Part shown: one piece after another, positions 45,705 through 54,790 of the stretch
Layout of the letters: every line of letters begins with the position of its first letter
How positions within the stretch are numbered: position 1 is the stretch's first letter
Virus record (IMG/VR): IMGVR_UViG_3300049846_000628
Coordinates: 147,202 to 211,201 of that record
Strand: one strand, 5' to 3'
Length of the DNA stretch: 64,000 nucleotides
Source: a virus
The notes under the pieces: model-generated
Told to the model about the DNA's origin: nothing
Database searches by the model: none
The model's input: the letters and a program-made list of their open reading frames with translations, nothing else
Position numbers and translations under genes: made by a program

Positions 45705-46543
45705 AAAACCTCCTTTAAGAAGTTTTCCATTGGAGACTTCTTAAAGATTTCAAGACCTTTTTCTGCTTGTGCGTCAAGTTCTTCTGGTTTCTTGAGAAGT
45801 CTGTAAGCAGTATCCACAAAACGATTGTAAGTTGAAGTGAATACCGTGTCTTCCATATAATCAGGGAAGTCTGTATCAGGGTTTCTTTCTGCAAGAACTG
45901 GAACTTTGTTTTGAATCAAATGAGATACACGAACCATTTCAAAGATTTGATTATCGTGATTATGAAGGTTGATGACTAACTTTGCTCTCTTGATATATTC
46001 ATCTCGTTCATCACCATAAGTTGATTGAATATGAACAAAGTTCAGTTTTGGATTGTTTGAAAACTGCTCCATAATATGAACTCTTCGTGGTGAAGGGCAT
46101 CCATAAAACAGAATATCAATATCACGGTCTTGTGGTTTATTTCTTTCAAAGTATGAAATCTCTGGAACATAACCAATCTTACAGTACTTAATATTCTCCA
46201 CACCTGCCTTTTGAAGAACCTCTACATTACGAAGAGAATAATCCCATACTTCAAGACCACGATACTTACGACACCAACGCATACACTCTGGTTGGTCTTT
46301 CATTTGTTCCAGAGAATAAACAATTGTTCCTTTTGGAATATCATGTCTTACCACATCAACAGGACAGTGATGCATTCCAAACACGATATTTCTTCGGTCT
46401 GATGCAAATTGATTTGTGCTATTTGTTACATCATGTCCCAATCGTTGTAGAGAAAAAAACATTGCTGCTTCAATCTCATGAAAGACTTGTGCGTGAACAT
46501 CAAATCCATTATCAGGAACAATTCTTACTAAATTAAATTTCAC
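45701..46543 (-). CDS. Glycosyltransferase (GT-B-like, glycan_trans_1 type)
   Basis: Likely GTG start at 46543 (VKFNLVRIVPDNG), leaving an 11-base overlap with the upstream gene; an ATG at 46576 overlaps by 44. Has IVYSLEQMKDQPECM, FYGCPSPRRVHIMEQF, IKRAKLVINLHNHDNQIFEM and VRVSHLIQNKVPVLAE, the acceptor/donor region of short GT-B enzymes. Substrate unknown; part of the sugar cluster. Confidence 0.75.
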   Translation of the reverse strand: MKFNLVRIVPDNGFDVHAQVFHEIEAAMFFSLQRLGHDVTNSTNQFASDRRNIVFGMHHCPVDVVRHDIPKGTIVYSLEQMKDQPECMRWCRKYRGLEVWDYSLRNVEVLQKAGVENIKYCKIGYVPEISYFERNKPQDRDIDILFYGCPSPRRVHIMEQFSNNPKLNFVHIQSTYGDERDEYIKRAKLVINLHNHDNQIFEMVRVSHLIQNKVPVLAERNPDTDFPDYMEDTVFTSTYNRFVDTAYRLLKKPEELDAQAEKGLEIFKKSPMENFLKEVL

Positions 46544-47966
46544 GGATAAACTCTCCAAAATTCTTTTTAATTTCATTAATGAGATTTATATCTCCAGCAA
46601 CTACACCCAATCCATTACAATGCCCAAAGTTTGTTTTAGGTAAATTAATTTCTTTAAAGAATCTACTCACACCAAACTTAGGGTCATCAACCATAGTATC
46701 ATGCATTAATATTATACCATTTTCTTTTACAAATGGAATCCACTTTTCAAAATCATTTCTGACTGCTTCATAAGTATGAAGACCATCAATATGCAAAATA
46801 TCAATTGGTTTATTCCAAGTTTTAACAACATCGTCAAAGAACCCTTTGATAATTGTAACATTATTCAATTCAAGTTCTTTAACTTTATCTCTCACATATT
46901 CATAAGTATCTCTTTCTCCAGCACAAATATCTCCTTCAAAACTATCAATACCATAAACTTGACCGATTTCTGGAAGTGCAAAACAGAATGTTGAGTATCC
47001 ATAATCCACACCCAAATCAACAATTGTTTCTGGTTGCTTTCTACGAACTAACCAATCTGCAAACTGTCTATGGTCTCTCCAGTTGAATAAGTTTTTACTT
47101 CCAACTTCCATTAATACATCTAACTTATTCCTATTATATTTCGTCTCATCTTTTTCAACATCATCACGATACATTTCTGGAGGATAATAAGTGAAGTATC
47201 TTTCAAGACCTTGATTATCGTATTGATGATGACGACGATAATGGAAACAATGTTGCTTTGGAAGTCCTGTAGCCATCCATAATTCAAAACAATAACGATA
47301 GTTCTGTAACTCTCTCATCATTGCTTCTACATCCATATACTCTTCAATTTTGAGTGGATGCTTCAGTTTGCGGATGTAATCATTTCGTGCCCACCAGAAG
47401 TTTCCTGCATAATGTTGAACAACAAAATCAAGTTTGATGTCGTGTCTTTCTACCCAGTCAACACCACAACAATCATAACCTTCGTCTAGTTTTGCAATAC
47501 AGTCTTCCCACTTTTCAATATTATAATACTGCATATAGTGTCTCCAGTCCTTGATCGCACCAGGAATATGGGTTGAATAAGAACTCATTCCTTTATTATG
47601 GAAGTAGAAGACATAACCATCCTCTTGAAGACAATGCTCATAAATCTTTGCAAGTGTTTGACCTTCATAAAGATTTGGTTGTTCCCCCACACCTCTCATA
47701 TCAATGATGTTTACAAATGGGAATCTGTCTTTGATATATCCAGTCACCATTTGGTCATATGAATGTCCTGTTTTGGAATTATAAAGACCAAGAGGTAGGG
47801 TAATACACATATTAATGGTTGCCTTATCAGCAAGACCAGTGGACTTCAACAGACTCATCTGTTCATCCACCCACCAAATCCACATATTGTTGGTGTCTGG
47901 AATATAAAGATGATAGAAAACTGCGATAGTTTTTGGATTTTTCTTTTCGTTAGTATAATTCAACAT
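46533..47966 (-). CDS. Fusion protein: glycosyltransferase-like domain plus methyltransferase
   Basis: 477 aa, ATG at 47966. Starts with the tag MLNYTN and a linker. Residues about 13-280 read as a glycan-related domain (IAVFYHLYIPDTNNMW, GYVFYFHNKGMSSYS, DWRHYMQYYNIEKWEDC, FWWARNDYIRKLKHP), as in proteins that annotate as 'DUF' glycosyltransferases. From about 315 a class I methyltransferase follows (ETIVDLGVDYGYSTF, VYGIDSFEGD, DILHIDGLHTYEAV, ILMHDTMVDDP), related to the 45075 protein. Confidence 0.78.
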   Translation of the reverse strand: MLNYTNEKKNPKTIAVFYHLYIPDTNNMWIWWVDEQMSLLKSTGLADKATINMCITLPLGLYNSKTGHSYDQMVTGYIKDRFPFVNIIDMRGVGEQPNLYEGQTLAKIYEHCLQEDGYVFYFHNKGMSSYSTHIPGAIKDWRHYMQYYNIEKWEDCIAKLDEGYDCCGVDWVERHDIKLDFVVQHYAGNFWWARNDYIRKLKHPLKIEEYMDVEAMMRELQNYRYCFELWMATGLPKQHCFHYRRHHQYDNQGLERYFTYYPPEMYRDDVEKDETKYNRNKLDVLMEVGSKNLFNWRDHRQFADWLVRRKQPETIVDLGVDYGYSTFCFALPEIGQVYGIDSFEGDICAGERDTYEYVRDKVKELELNNVTIIKGFFDDVVKTWNKPIDILHIDGLHTYEAVRNDFEKWIPFVKENGIILMHDTMVDDPKFGVSRFFKEINLPKTNFGHCNGLGVVAGDINLINEIKKNFGEFIREI

Positions 47967-48655
47967 ACAATATTACTCTTAATGTGTCCAACAATAATGT
48001 TGGGGTCTACATAAACCTTATGACCCTGCTCTGCGACCCTCTCACAGAAGTATAAGTCTTCTCCAAGTGGAAGTTCATAAGTTACTCCATCTACCTCTTG
48101 AATGACCTTCCCAAGACCAAACCAGGGTCTTTTGAGTGATTCAAAGACACCAGACTTGATGCACATAAATCCCATACCAACACCATAAACTTCAATCGGT
48201 TCTCCTAGTTGTTGAAGAAGTTGAAGTTCTTCTCTTGTGGTTGGTTTAAAATCATTTTTTTGTTTGTGTATCATTGCATCATTTCCCTGTGCCTCAAAGT
48301 ACACAGCAGAAATAACTGACTTATCACTTGCATAAAGTCTTAGAAACTGCTCTGGATTCCAGACAATATCACTATCAATACAGAAGATTTTATCATAAGT
48401 GTATTGACCTTTACCTGGTGCAGAATTAAAGACTTCTAGATTTCTTGAACCTGTAATCGTTGCTTCTCTTGCATTTGTAATAATAGAAGCATACTCGTTC
48501 TGGTATAACCAAGAAATATTATTTGCTTGAAGTGTATGAATCGTTGCGAGCAGACACTTTACATAGTCCGCACACATTGAATTACCTGGAGTTGTAATCA
48601 CCACATTAAAATGTGGTTTTGTCTCTTGTTGCTGTGAATTAGAATAATTTAGCAT
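47960..48655 (-). CDS. GT-A glycosyltransferase with MLNYSN tag
   Basis: 231 aa with ATG at 48655; the frame is open to 48712 but that would overlap the next gene heavily. Starts MLNYSNSQQQ, then FNVVITTPGNSMCADYVKCL and IFCIDSDIVWNPEQF, where DSD is the DxD metal motif, and GVGMGFMCIKSGVFESL. Similar to 48661-49383. Part of the glycan cluster. Confidence 0.8.
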   Translation of the reverse strand: MLNYSNSQQQETKPHFNVVITTPGNSMCADYVKCLLATIHTLQANNISWLYQNEYASIITNAREATITGSRNLEVFNSAPGKGQYTYDKIFCIDSDIVWNPEQFLRLYASDKSVISAVYFEAQGNDAMIHKQKNDFKPTTREELQLLQQLGEPIEVYGVGMGFMCIKSGVFESLKRPWFGLGKVIQEVDGVTYELPLGEDLYFCERVAEQGHKVYVDPNIIVGHIKSNIVC

Positions 48656-48660
48656 AAGAT

Positions 48661-49383
48661 TTAAATAGTAATCATTTTCTGGTGACCGACACGAACTTTT
48701 GGATGAACCCAAATATCAAACCCATACTTGCGGAAGTCTTCACACATAGAGATGTCTTCAGAGCAGACATCTTCAAGAATAGTCCCATCTGGTTTCTTGA
48801 GTTGAATCACTCTCGGAACAAACCAAGGATAAGGAATTTTTTCATAGACACCTTTCTTAATCAACATCCAACCAAAACCACAATAATCTACTTTAAAAGG
48901 TTCTGTTCTGCGAGACATATCTTCAACAGTCTCATACTTATTAGAACCTTTCTCATAAAGTTCTTGTTGATTCATTCTTTCTACAACAGTAGATTGATTG
49001 GAAAGAATCCCACCATTTGATTGAACATACCAACCAGCAGCAATATCCTTATTCATTTTAAGAAGTTCAATCAGGTCTTCTGTCTTGAAGATAATATCAC
49101 TATCAATCCACATAATATAATCATAAGGAACCTGTCCTCTAAAAGGAGTGAGCATCGTTCCTGCATAATTATCTGCCTGCAAACAATCAGTTCGTGCGTG
49201 ATTCACCATTGAACTGTATTGTTGGGAGATATAAAAATTAATTCCTTGTTGATTCAGGTCAAACAGTAATCTTATGAACTGAGTCATAAAAGTTCCAGAA
49301 TACATCAATCCTGGAAGACAGAAAGCAATGGTTTTTCCTTTAAGACTTGTACTTGTCGTTTGATTTGTATAATTCAGGGGCAT
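48661..49383 (-). CDS. GT-A glycosyltransferase with MPLNYTN tag
   Basis: 240 aa, ATG at 49383. Starts MPLNYTNQTT, then IAFCLPGLMYSGTFMTQFI, YIMWIDSDIIFKTEDLIELL with the DSD motif, and YCGFGWMLIKKGVYEKI. Paralogue of the 47960 protein. First gene of the sugar operon, just downstream of the fibre gene 49429. Confidence 0.8.
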   Translation of the reverse strand: MPLNYTNQTTSTSLKGKTIAFCLPGLMYSGTFMTQFIRLLFDLNQQGINFYISQQYSSMVNHARTDCLQADNYAGTMLTPFRGQVPYDYIMWIDSDIIFKTEDLIELLKMNKDIAAGWYVQSNGGILSNQSTVVERMNQQELYEKGSNKYETVEDMSRRTEPFKVDYCGFGWMLIKKGVYEKIPYPWFVPRVIQLKKPDGTILEDVCSEDISMCEDFRKYGFDIWVHPKVRVGHQKMITI

Positions 49384-49428
49384 ACAATAAAGTCATATTG
49401 AATTCATTCTATCATATCTAGGCAAGTT

Positions 49429-52400
49429 TTACCACCAGGTAATTTTTACGTATCCATTTCCACCATCACCACCAACACCAAATTTGTTTTGTTCTATGGA
49501 GTATCCACCTCCACCTCCACCACCACCACGAGTTCCATTTCCTCCGTGTCCTGCTGCTGATGCTGTGGTGTCTGATGCTGTTATAAGTCCACCACTAGTA
49601 CCACCAGATACAAAAAGATTATTACCAAAAATAATATTATTTAAAACAAAAGAAACCCCAGTAGTTCTAGCAATCCACACAATAGTATCAGTTGAAGTTC
49701 TCAATTGAGAAGAATCACCACATAAAACATAGATATTATTCCCATATGTAAGTCCCCTTAAAGTATTTCCAGAAAATCCAACAGTTCTTAATTGCCAAGT
49801 GATTGCATCAGTTGAGATATTTACAGTCATGGGGAAAGTACCACCACCAGCAACATAGAGATTGTTTGCGTAGGTGATCGCAGTAATACCATTAGAACCA
49901 AAACTAGCAGTTCTTAAGGTCCAGGTGATTGTATCTGTTGAGGTGTTTAATACTCCAGAAGCACCACCAGCAACATAAGTATTGTTTCCAAAAGTGATAT
50001 TATTAATAGCATTACCACCAAAACCAGAAGTTCTTAAGGTCCAAGTAATTGTGTCTGTTGATGTACTTAACCTTCCACTAATACCACCAACAATATGAAT
50101 ACCATTACCAAAAGTAAGAGTATACCAAGTACCACCATACCCAGAAGTTCTTAACTCCCAAGTGATTGCGTCTGTTGAAGTGTTTAATGTTCCACCATTA
50201 TCTGCAGTGATATAAGTATTGTTTGCAAAAATAATAGCATTAATACTCGCAGTAGAATTCCCAGAAGTTCTTAAGGTCCAAGTGATTGCGTCTGTTGAAG
50301 TATTTAATGTACCATTAGCACCAGCAGCAACATAAGTATTGTTTCCAAAAGTGATATTATTAATAGCATTACCACCAAAACCAGCAGTTCTTGCATACCA
50401 ACTATTAATTCCAGTGCTCAAAGCACCTCCACCACCTCCACCAGAACCATAAGACCCAGTATAACTTCCAGGAATACCATCAGCACCATTACCACCAGTA
50501 TTACTTCCACCACTCGTTGTAGCAGTATTTCCATAATAATAAGAAACTGAATTACCTCCTGTATTGGTATTATATGCTCCTCCTCCACCACCAGAAACTT
50601 GGAATGCACTTGCTTGTGTAGAAGAGTTTGAAGTTGCTAATGCTGATAATCCAGCACCACCAGCACCACCAGCAGTAGTATAAAGATTATTTGTTGTTGC
50701 AACTAAAGATGAACCTTGGGTTCCTGCTGTGGTTGCTGTATCACTTGCTCCACCACCAGTAGCAGCAGTTAATTGATAAGTCGCAGTACCTGTTGGAGTA
50801 TTTCCAATCCAAGTAACACTTGATCCACTACCAGAACTTCCACCACCAGAACTAACACCACCAGCAACAAAGACTGTTCCGTATGTGAGTGCGTTGATGT
50901 TTTGTGCCTTAAAGAGTGAGGTTCTTTGCGTCCAAGTGATTGTGTCTGTAGATGATGCAAGAACTCCAGAAGCACCTGCTGTTATGTAGAGATTGTTTGT
51001 GTATGAGAGGGCATTTAATTGTGTGGTGGTTCCTGAAGTTCTTAAAGTCCAAACAATTGTATCTGTTGAGGTTACTATGACTCCAAGAGTACTACCAGCA
51101 ACATAAAGATTATTTCCAAATATTAATCCTAATATAGTATTAATTATTCCAGAAGTTCTTAAAGTCCATTGAATTGCGTTTGTTGAAGTGTTTAATACTC
51201 CAGAATCACCAGCAACAACATAAGTATTATTTGCAAAAGTGAGAGCATAAAAAGTTTGTGCAGTATTTGAAGTTCTTAAAGTCCAGGTGATTGCGTCTGT
51301 TGAAGTAAGTAATCTTCCAGCAGGGCAACCAGCAACGTAAGTATTATTTGCAAAAACAAGAGCATTATGAGATACAGTAGTACCAGCAGTTCTTAAAGTC
51401 CAAATAATTGTGTCCGTTGAAGTTATCAGTCTACCAGCATTATCACCTGCAACATAAGTATCAGTAGGACTATTACCATAAGTTAACGATGAAAAAGTTG
51501 TAATTGAAGAATAACCAGTTGTTCTAATTCTCCAAGTAACTCCATTATCAGTAGATACTGTAATTCCAGATGCCGTAAAAAGTGCAACATAGTATGGATT
51601 ATTATACAATAGTTTTTGAACTGAATAAGTAAGACCAGATCCACCAGGAACAGTCTCCCATACAATTCCATCAGTACTCGTACTCATTCCACGATTGTTT
51701 CCACCACGACCACCAGCACCAACAGTCACGGTCATCGTAGAAGCACTTCCAAGTTCTCCACGACGAATTAACCAAGAATTATAAGCACCAGAACCACCAC
51801 CACCACCAGAACCTAATGTTCCCGTAACTCTTCCTGATGCTCCGCCTCCACCACCACCGATTGCTTCAATGTAAAACTGGGTTGCTGTTGGAGGAATAAA
51901 GAATGTTCCAGAACTTGTGAATTCTTGAGAACCTTTGTATGATACTGGGTCTTGTGGTGTGGTTGTTGTAGCATTTATGGGTTCCCAGATTTTTTGAGTT
52001 GCTTGGGAAGTTATTATTTCACCACCACCAACAAATGCAGTATAAGCATTGTTTGCAAAAACTATTCCATTAATAGAATTAGTAACTAAAGAAGTTCTTA
52101 TGGACCAAATAATAGTATCTGTTGAAGTAATTAATGTTCCATTAGAACCACCAGCAACGTAAGTATTATTTCCATAAGTAAGATTTCTTATATTTTGACC
52201 AGTACCAGTAGTTCTTAAGGTCCAAGTGATTGCATCGGTTGAGGTACTTAATTTTCCAGAACCACCACCAGCAACATAAGCGTTATTAAGAAAATTGAGA
52301 ACGATAATAGCATCACCACCAAAACCAGAAGTTCTTGCGACCCATACAATTCCATTTATTGAAGTCTTTATAATTCCAGCAACACCACCAGCAACATAAG

Positions 52401-52971
52401 TATTATTTGCAAAAGTAACACTTTGAATATATTGAGAACCACCAAAGTTAGAAGTTCTTAAGGTCCAAGTAATAGCATCTGTTGAAGTGTTTAATACTCC
52501 ACTATCACCAGCAGCAATATAAAGATTATTAGCAAAAGTAAGAGCATAAATGATAGTAGTAGCAAAACCAGAAGTTCTTAAGGTCCAAGTGATTGCGTCT
52601 GTTGAAGTGTTTAAGATACCAGAAAAACCACCAGCAACATAAAAAGTTGAATAAGTAAGAGCATTGATATTAGAGAGACCAAATCCAGAAGTTCTTGAAG
52701 TCCAGGTAACTGCGTCTGTTGAGGTATTCAATCTTCCAGAAACACCACCAGCAACATAAAAAGTTGTGTAAACATTAGCACCTAAACCTGACACAGAACC
52801 AGAAGTCCTCAACACCCAATACTGAGCACCAGGATAAACTGCTAAAAATCTTCCAGCATTTCCAGTTAAACTTGGAAGAGCATTATCATCAAGATATTGA
52901 CGATTTACAGCATCAGTCGTACCAGATACTACACTTACACTAGTAACCTTATTGCTGTCTAATGTTGCCAT
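49429..52971 (-). CDS. Giant repeat fibre protein with Asp-box arrays and glycine-rich tip
   Basis: 1180 aa, ATG at 52971. N-terminal TTDAVNRQYLDDNALPSL matches the other two fibres. About 19 degenerate Asp-box repeats of roughly 38 residues (core STDAITWTLRTSG ... NNTYVAGG) form three arrays, at the N-terminus, after GAGGRGGN, and near the C-terminus, set into a Gly-rich module (IEAIGGGGGGASG; GYVKITWW end). One repeat is a canonical Asp-box STDNGVTW (51532-51558). Such repeats fold as beta hairpins or propeller blades. Likely an adsorption fibre. Confidence 0.8.
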   Translation of the reverse strand: MATLDSNKVTSVSVVSGTTDAVNRQYLDDNALPSLTGNAGRFLAVYPGAQYWVLRTSGSVSGLGANVYTTFYVAGGVSGRLNTSTDAVTWTSRTSGFGLSNINALTYSTFYVAGGFSGILNTSTDAITWTLRTSGFATTIIYALTFANNLYIAAGDSGVLNTSTDAITWTLRTSNFGGSQYIQSVTFANNTYVAGGVAGIIKTSINGIVWVARTSGFGGDAIIVLNFLNNAYVAGGGSGKLSTSTDAITWTLRTTGTGQNIRNLTYGNNTYVAGGSNGTLITSTDTIIWSIRTSLVTNSINGIVFANNAYTAFVGGGEIITSQATQKIWEPINATTTTPQDPVSYKGSQEFTSSGTFFIPPTATQFYIEAIGGGGGGASGRVTGTLGSGGGGGSGAYNSWLIRRGELGSASTMTVTVGAGGRGGNNRGMSTSTDGIVWETVPGGSGLTYSVQKLLYNNPYYVALFTASGITVSTDNGVTWRIRTTGYSSITTFSSLTYGNSPTDTYVAGDNAGRLITSTDTIIWTLRTAGTTVSHNALVFANNTYVAGCPAGRLLTSTDAITWTLRTSNTAQTFYALTFANNTYVVAGDSGVLNTSTNAIQWTLRTSGIINTILGLIFGNNLYVAGSTLGVIVTSTDTIVWTLRTSGTTTQLNALSYTNNLYITAGASGVLASSTDTITWTQRTSLFKAQNINALTYGTVFVAGGVSSGGGSSGSGSSVTWIGNTPTGTATYQLTAATGGGASDTATTAGTQGSSLVATTNNLYTTAGGAGGAGLSALATSNSSTQASAFQVSGGGGGAYNTNTGGNSVSYYYGNTATTSGGSNTGGNGADGIPGSYTGSYGSGGGGGGALSTGINSWYARTAGFGGNAINNITFGNNTYVAAGANGTLNTSTDAITWTLRTSGNSTASINAIIFANNTYITADNGGTLNTSTDAITWELRTSGYGGTWYTLTFGNGIHIVGGISGRLSTSTDTITWTLRTSGFGGNAINNITFGNNTYVAGGASGVLNTSTDTITWTLRTASFGSNGITAITYANNLYVAGGGTFPMTVNISTDAITWQLRTVGFSGNTLRGLTYGNNIYVLCGDSSQLRTSTDTIVWIARTTGVSFVLNNIIFGNNLFVSGGTSGGLITASDTTASAAGHGGNGTRGGGGGGGGYSIEQNKFGVGGDGGNGYVKITWW

Positions 52972-53000
52972 TGTCTTCTATCTTCCATAAGGGTATTTAT

Positions 53001-54776
53001 TTACCACCAGGTAATCTTCACGTAACCATCACCACCATTTCCACCAGAACCAAAAGTAGAACCGATAGAAGCACCACCACCTCCACCACCACCACGAGCA
53101 CCATTTCCACCAGTTGCTGCAATAGAAACACTTGCACCTCCACCACCTCCACCAGAACCATAAGGAAGTCCAGAGATTACAATAGCATTAGTTCCATTTG
53201 TTCCTGTAGAGTCTCCACCAGATGCTGATGTTGTGATTCCATATACGTTGATTACTCCACCAGAACCACCAGCACTTGAAGTAGAACCAGCACCACTTCC
53301 ACCACCTGTTGGTTGGAATTGATTAGTTTGTGCTGTTGCTGTGATACCTATTCCTGGAGATTGATTTGCCCCAGAAAGTCCTGCAGTGGTATAAAAAGAA
53401 CTTGATTGACTTGTGAGTTGTGCTGCTCCTGCTGCTGTTCCAGAACCACCAGATGCTGTGATTGTATAAGTTCCTCCAGGTCCAGTCCAGGATACTGTGG
53501 TTCCTGCTCCTGCTGAACCTGTTGCTGCGTCTGTGGTTGCTCCTGCTCCACCAACACCAGGATTGATTGTGAGGTTTGATGATACAATTGCTTTTGGAAT
53601 ATACCAGGAAGTATAAGAACCTGCACCTCCTCCTGCTCCTGATGCTTGGGAGTATGAGGTGTGTAATGAAGTTGGACCACCTGAACCTGAAAAAAGGAAT
53701 GTATTGTTTCCATAAGTAGAACTTATTAATAATGTCGTACTAACAAAAGTTCTTAAGGTCCAAGTGATTGCGTCTGTTGAAGTATTGAGTCTTCCCGAAT
53801 CACCACCAGCAACATAAATGTTGTTTCCAAAGGTAAGAGTACGAATATTATTAGCACCAAAACCAGAAGTTCTCAGAGTCCAAGTGATTGCGTCTGTTGA
53901 GGTATTTAAGACTCCACTATTACCACCAGCAACATAAAAAGTTGTATAAGTAAAAACATTAATAGTAGTATTAAACCCAGAAGTTCTTAAGGTCCAAGTG
54001 ATTGCGTCTGTTGAAGTGTTTAAGATACCAGAAAAACCACCAGCAAGAAAAATACCATTTCCAAAACCAACAGAAGACGAACCTCCAATACCTCCACCAG
54101 TTCTCAGAGTCCAATTTATGGTATCGGTTGATGATTCTAAAGGTAGACCAGTACCAGTGGCGAGGTAAATACTATTTCCAAAGGTAATTCCAGTTACCAT
54201 ACCTGCAGTAGTTCTCAATATCCAAGTGATTGTATCTGTCGATGTAGTTAAAAATACATTTCCACCAACAAAATAATTACCATTAAGATACTCTGCAGAA
54301 GATGGACTAGTATTGAATACAGCAGTTCTCAAAATCCAAGAAATTGCATCTGTTGATACGACTATTGTGTTAGAATTTACTCCAGAAATAAACAGAGAAT
54401 TTCCAAAAGTAACATTACCACCACCAGAACTAGATATGTTTATAGCAGTTCTAATTGTCCAAGTAACTCCTGCCTGTGCTGTTGTCTGCCCCGCACTTCC
54501 TCCACCGCCAGCACCAACTGCTTCAATAAACAAAAGGTTTGTATAACTTGGAACTGTAAAAGTCTGTGCTCCAGTTGATGTAAATTCCTGATAGTTAGAA
54601 ACATAATCCCAAGAAAGACTTGTTCCATCAGTTGTAAGTAAAAACTTACCAGCATTACCAGTTTGTGATGGTAAGGGTTGTGCATTAGCATCTACATAAT
54701 CCTTATTGACTACATCAGTTGAAGCAAAGACTGTTGTAGTAATACCAGAAATAAAATTAGAACCTGCGGTAGTCAT
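53001..54776 (-). CDS. Repeat fibre protein with one Asp-box array and glycine-rich tip
   Basis: 591 aa, ATG at 54776. Starts TTAGSNFISGITTTVFAS, TDVVNKDYVDANAQPLPSQ, then QEFTSTGAQTFTVPSYTNLL and IEAVGAGGGG. One array of about 6 Asp-box repeats is inserted at this point; the glycine-rich module then runs uninterrupted to GGNGGDGYVKITWW. The simplest of three relatives, so it may show the ancestral module. The Gly-rich part recalls polyglycine receptor-binding tips of phage fibres. Confidence 0.8.
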   Translation of the reverse strand: MTTAGSNFISGITTTVFASTDVVNKDYVDANAQPLPSQTGNAGKFLLTTDGTSLSWDYVSNYQEFTSTGAQTFTVPSYTNLLFIEAVGAGGGGSAGQTTAQAGVTWTIRTAINISSSGGGNVTFGNSLFISGVNSNTIVVSTDAISWILRTAVFNTSPSSAEYLNGNYFVGGNVFLTTSTDTITWILRTTAGMVTGITFGNSIYLATGTGLPLESSTDTINWTLRTGGGIGGSSSVGFGNGIFLAGGFSGILNTSTDAITWTLRTSGFNTTINVFTYTTFYVAGGNSGVLNTSTDAITWTLRTSGFGANNIRTLTFGNNIYVAGGDSGRLNTSTDAITWTLRTFVSTTLLISSTYGNNTFLFSGSGGPTSLHTSYSQASGAGGGAGSYTSWYIPKAIVSSNLTINPGVGGAGATTDAATGSAGAGTTVSWTGPGGTYTITASGGSGTAAGAAQLTSQSSSFYTTAGLSGANQSPGIGITATAQTNQFQPTGGGSGAGSTSSAGGSGGVINVYGITTSASGGDSTGTNGTNAIVISGLPYGSGGGGGGASVSIAATGGNGARGGGGGGGASIGSTFGSGGNGGDGYVKITWW

Positions 54777-54790
54777 TTAGTTATCCTCCT

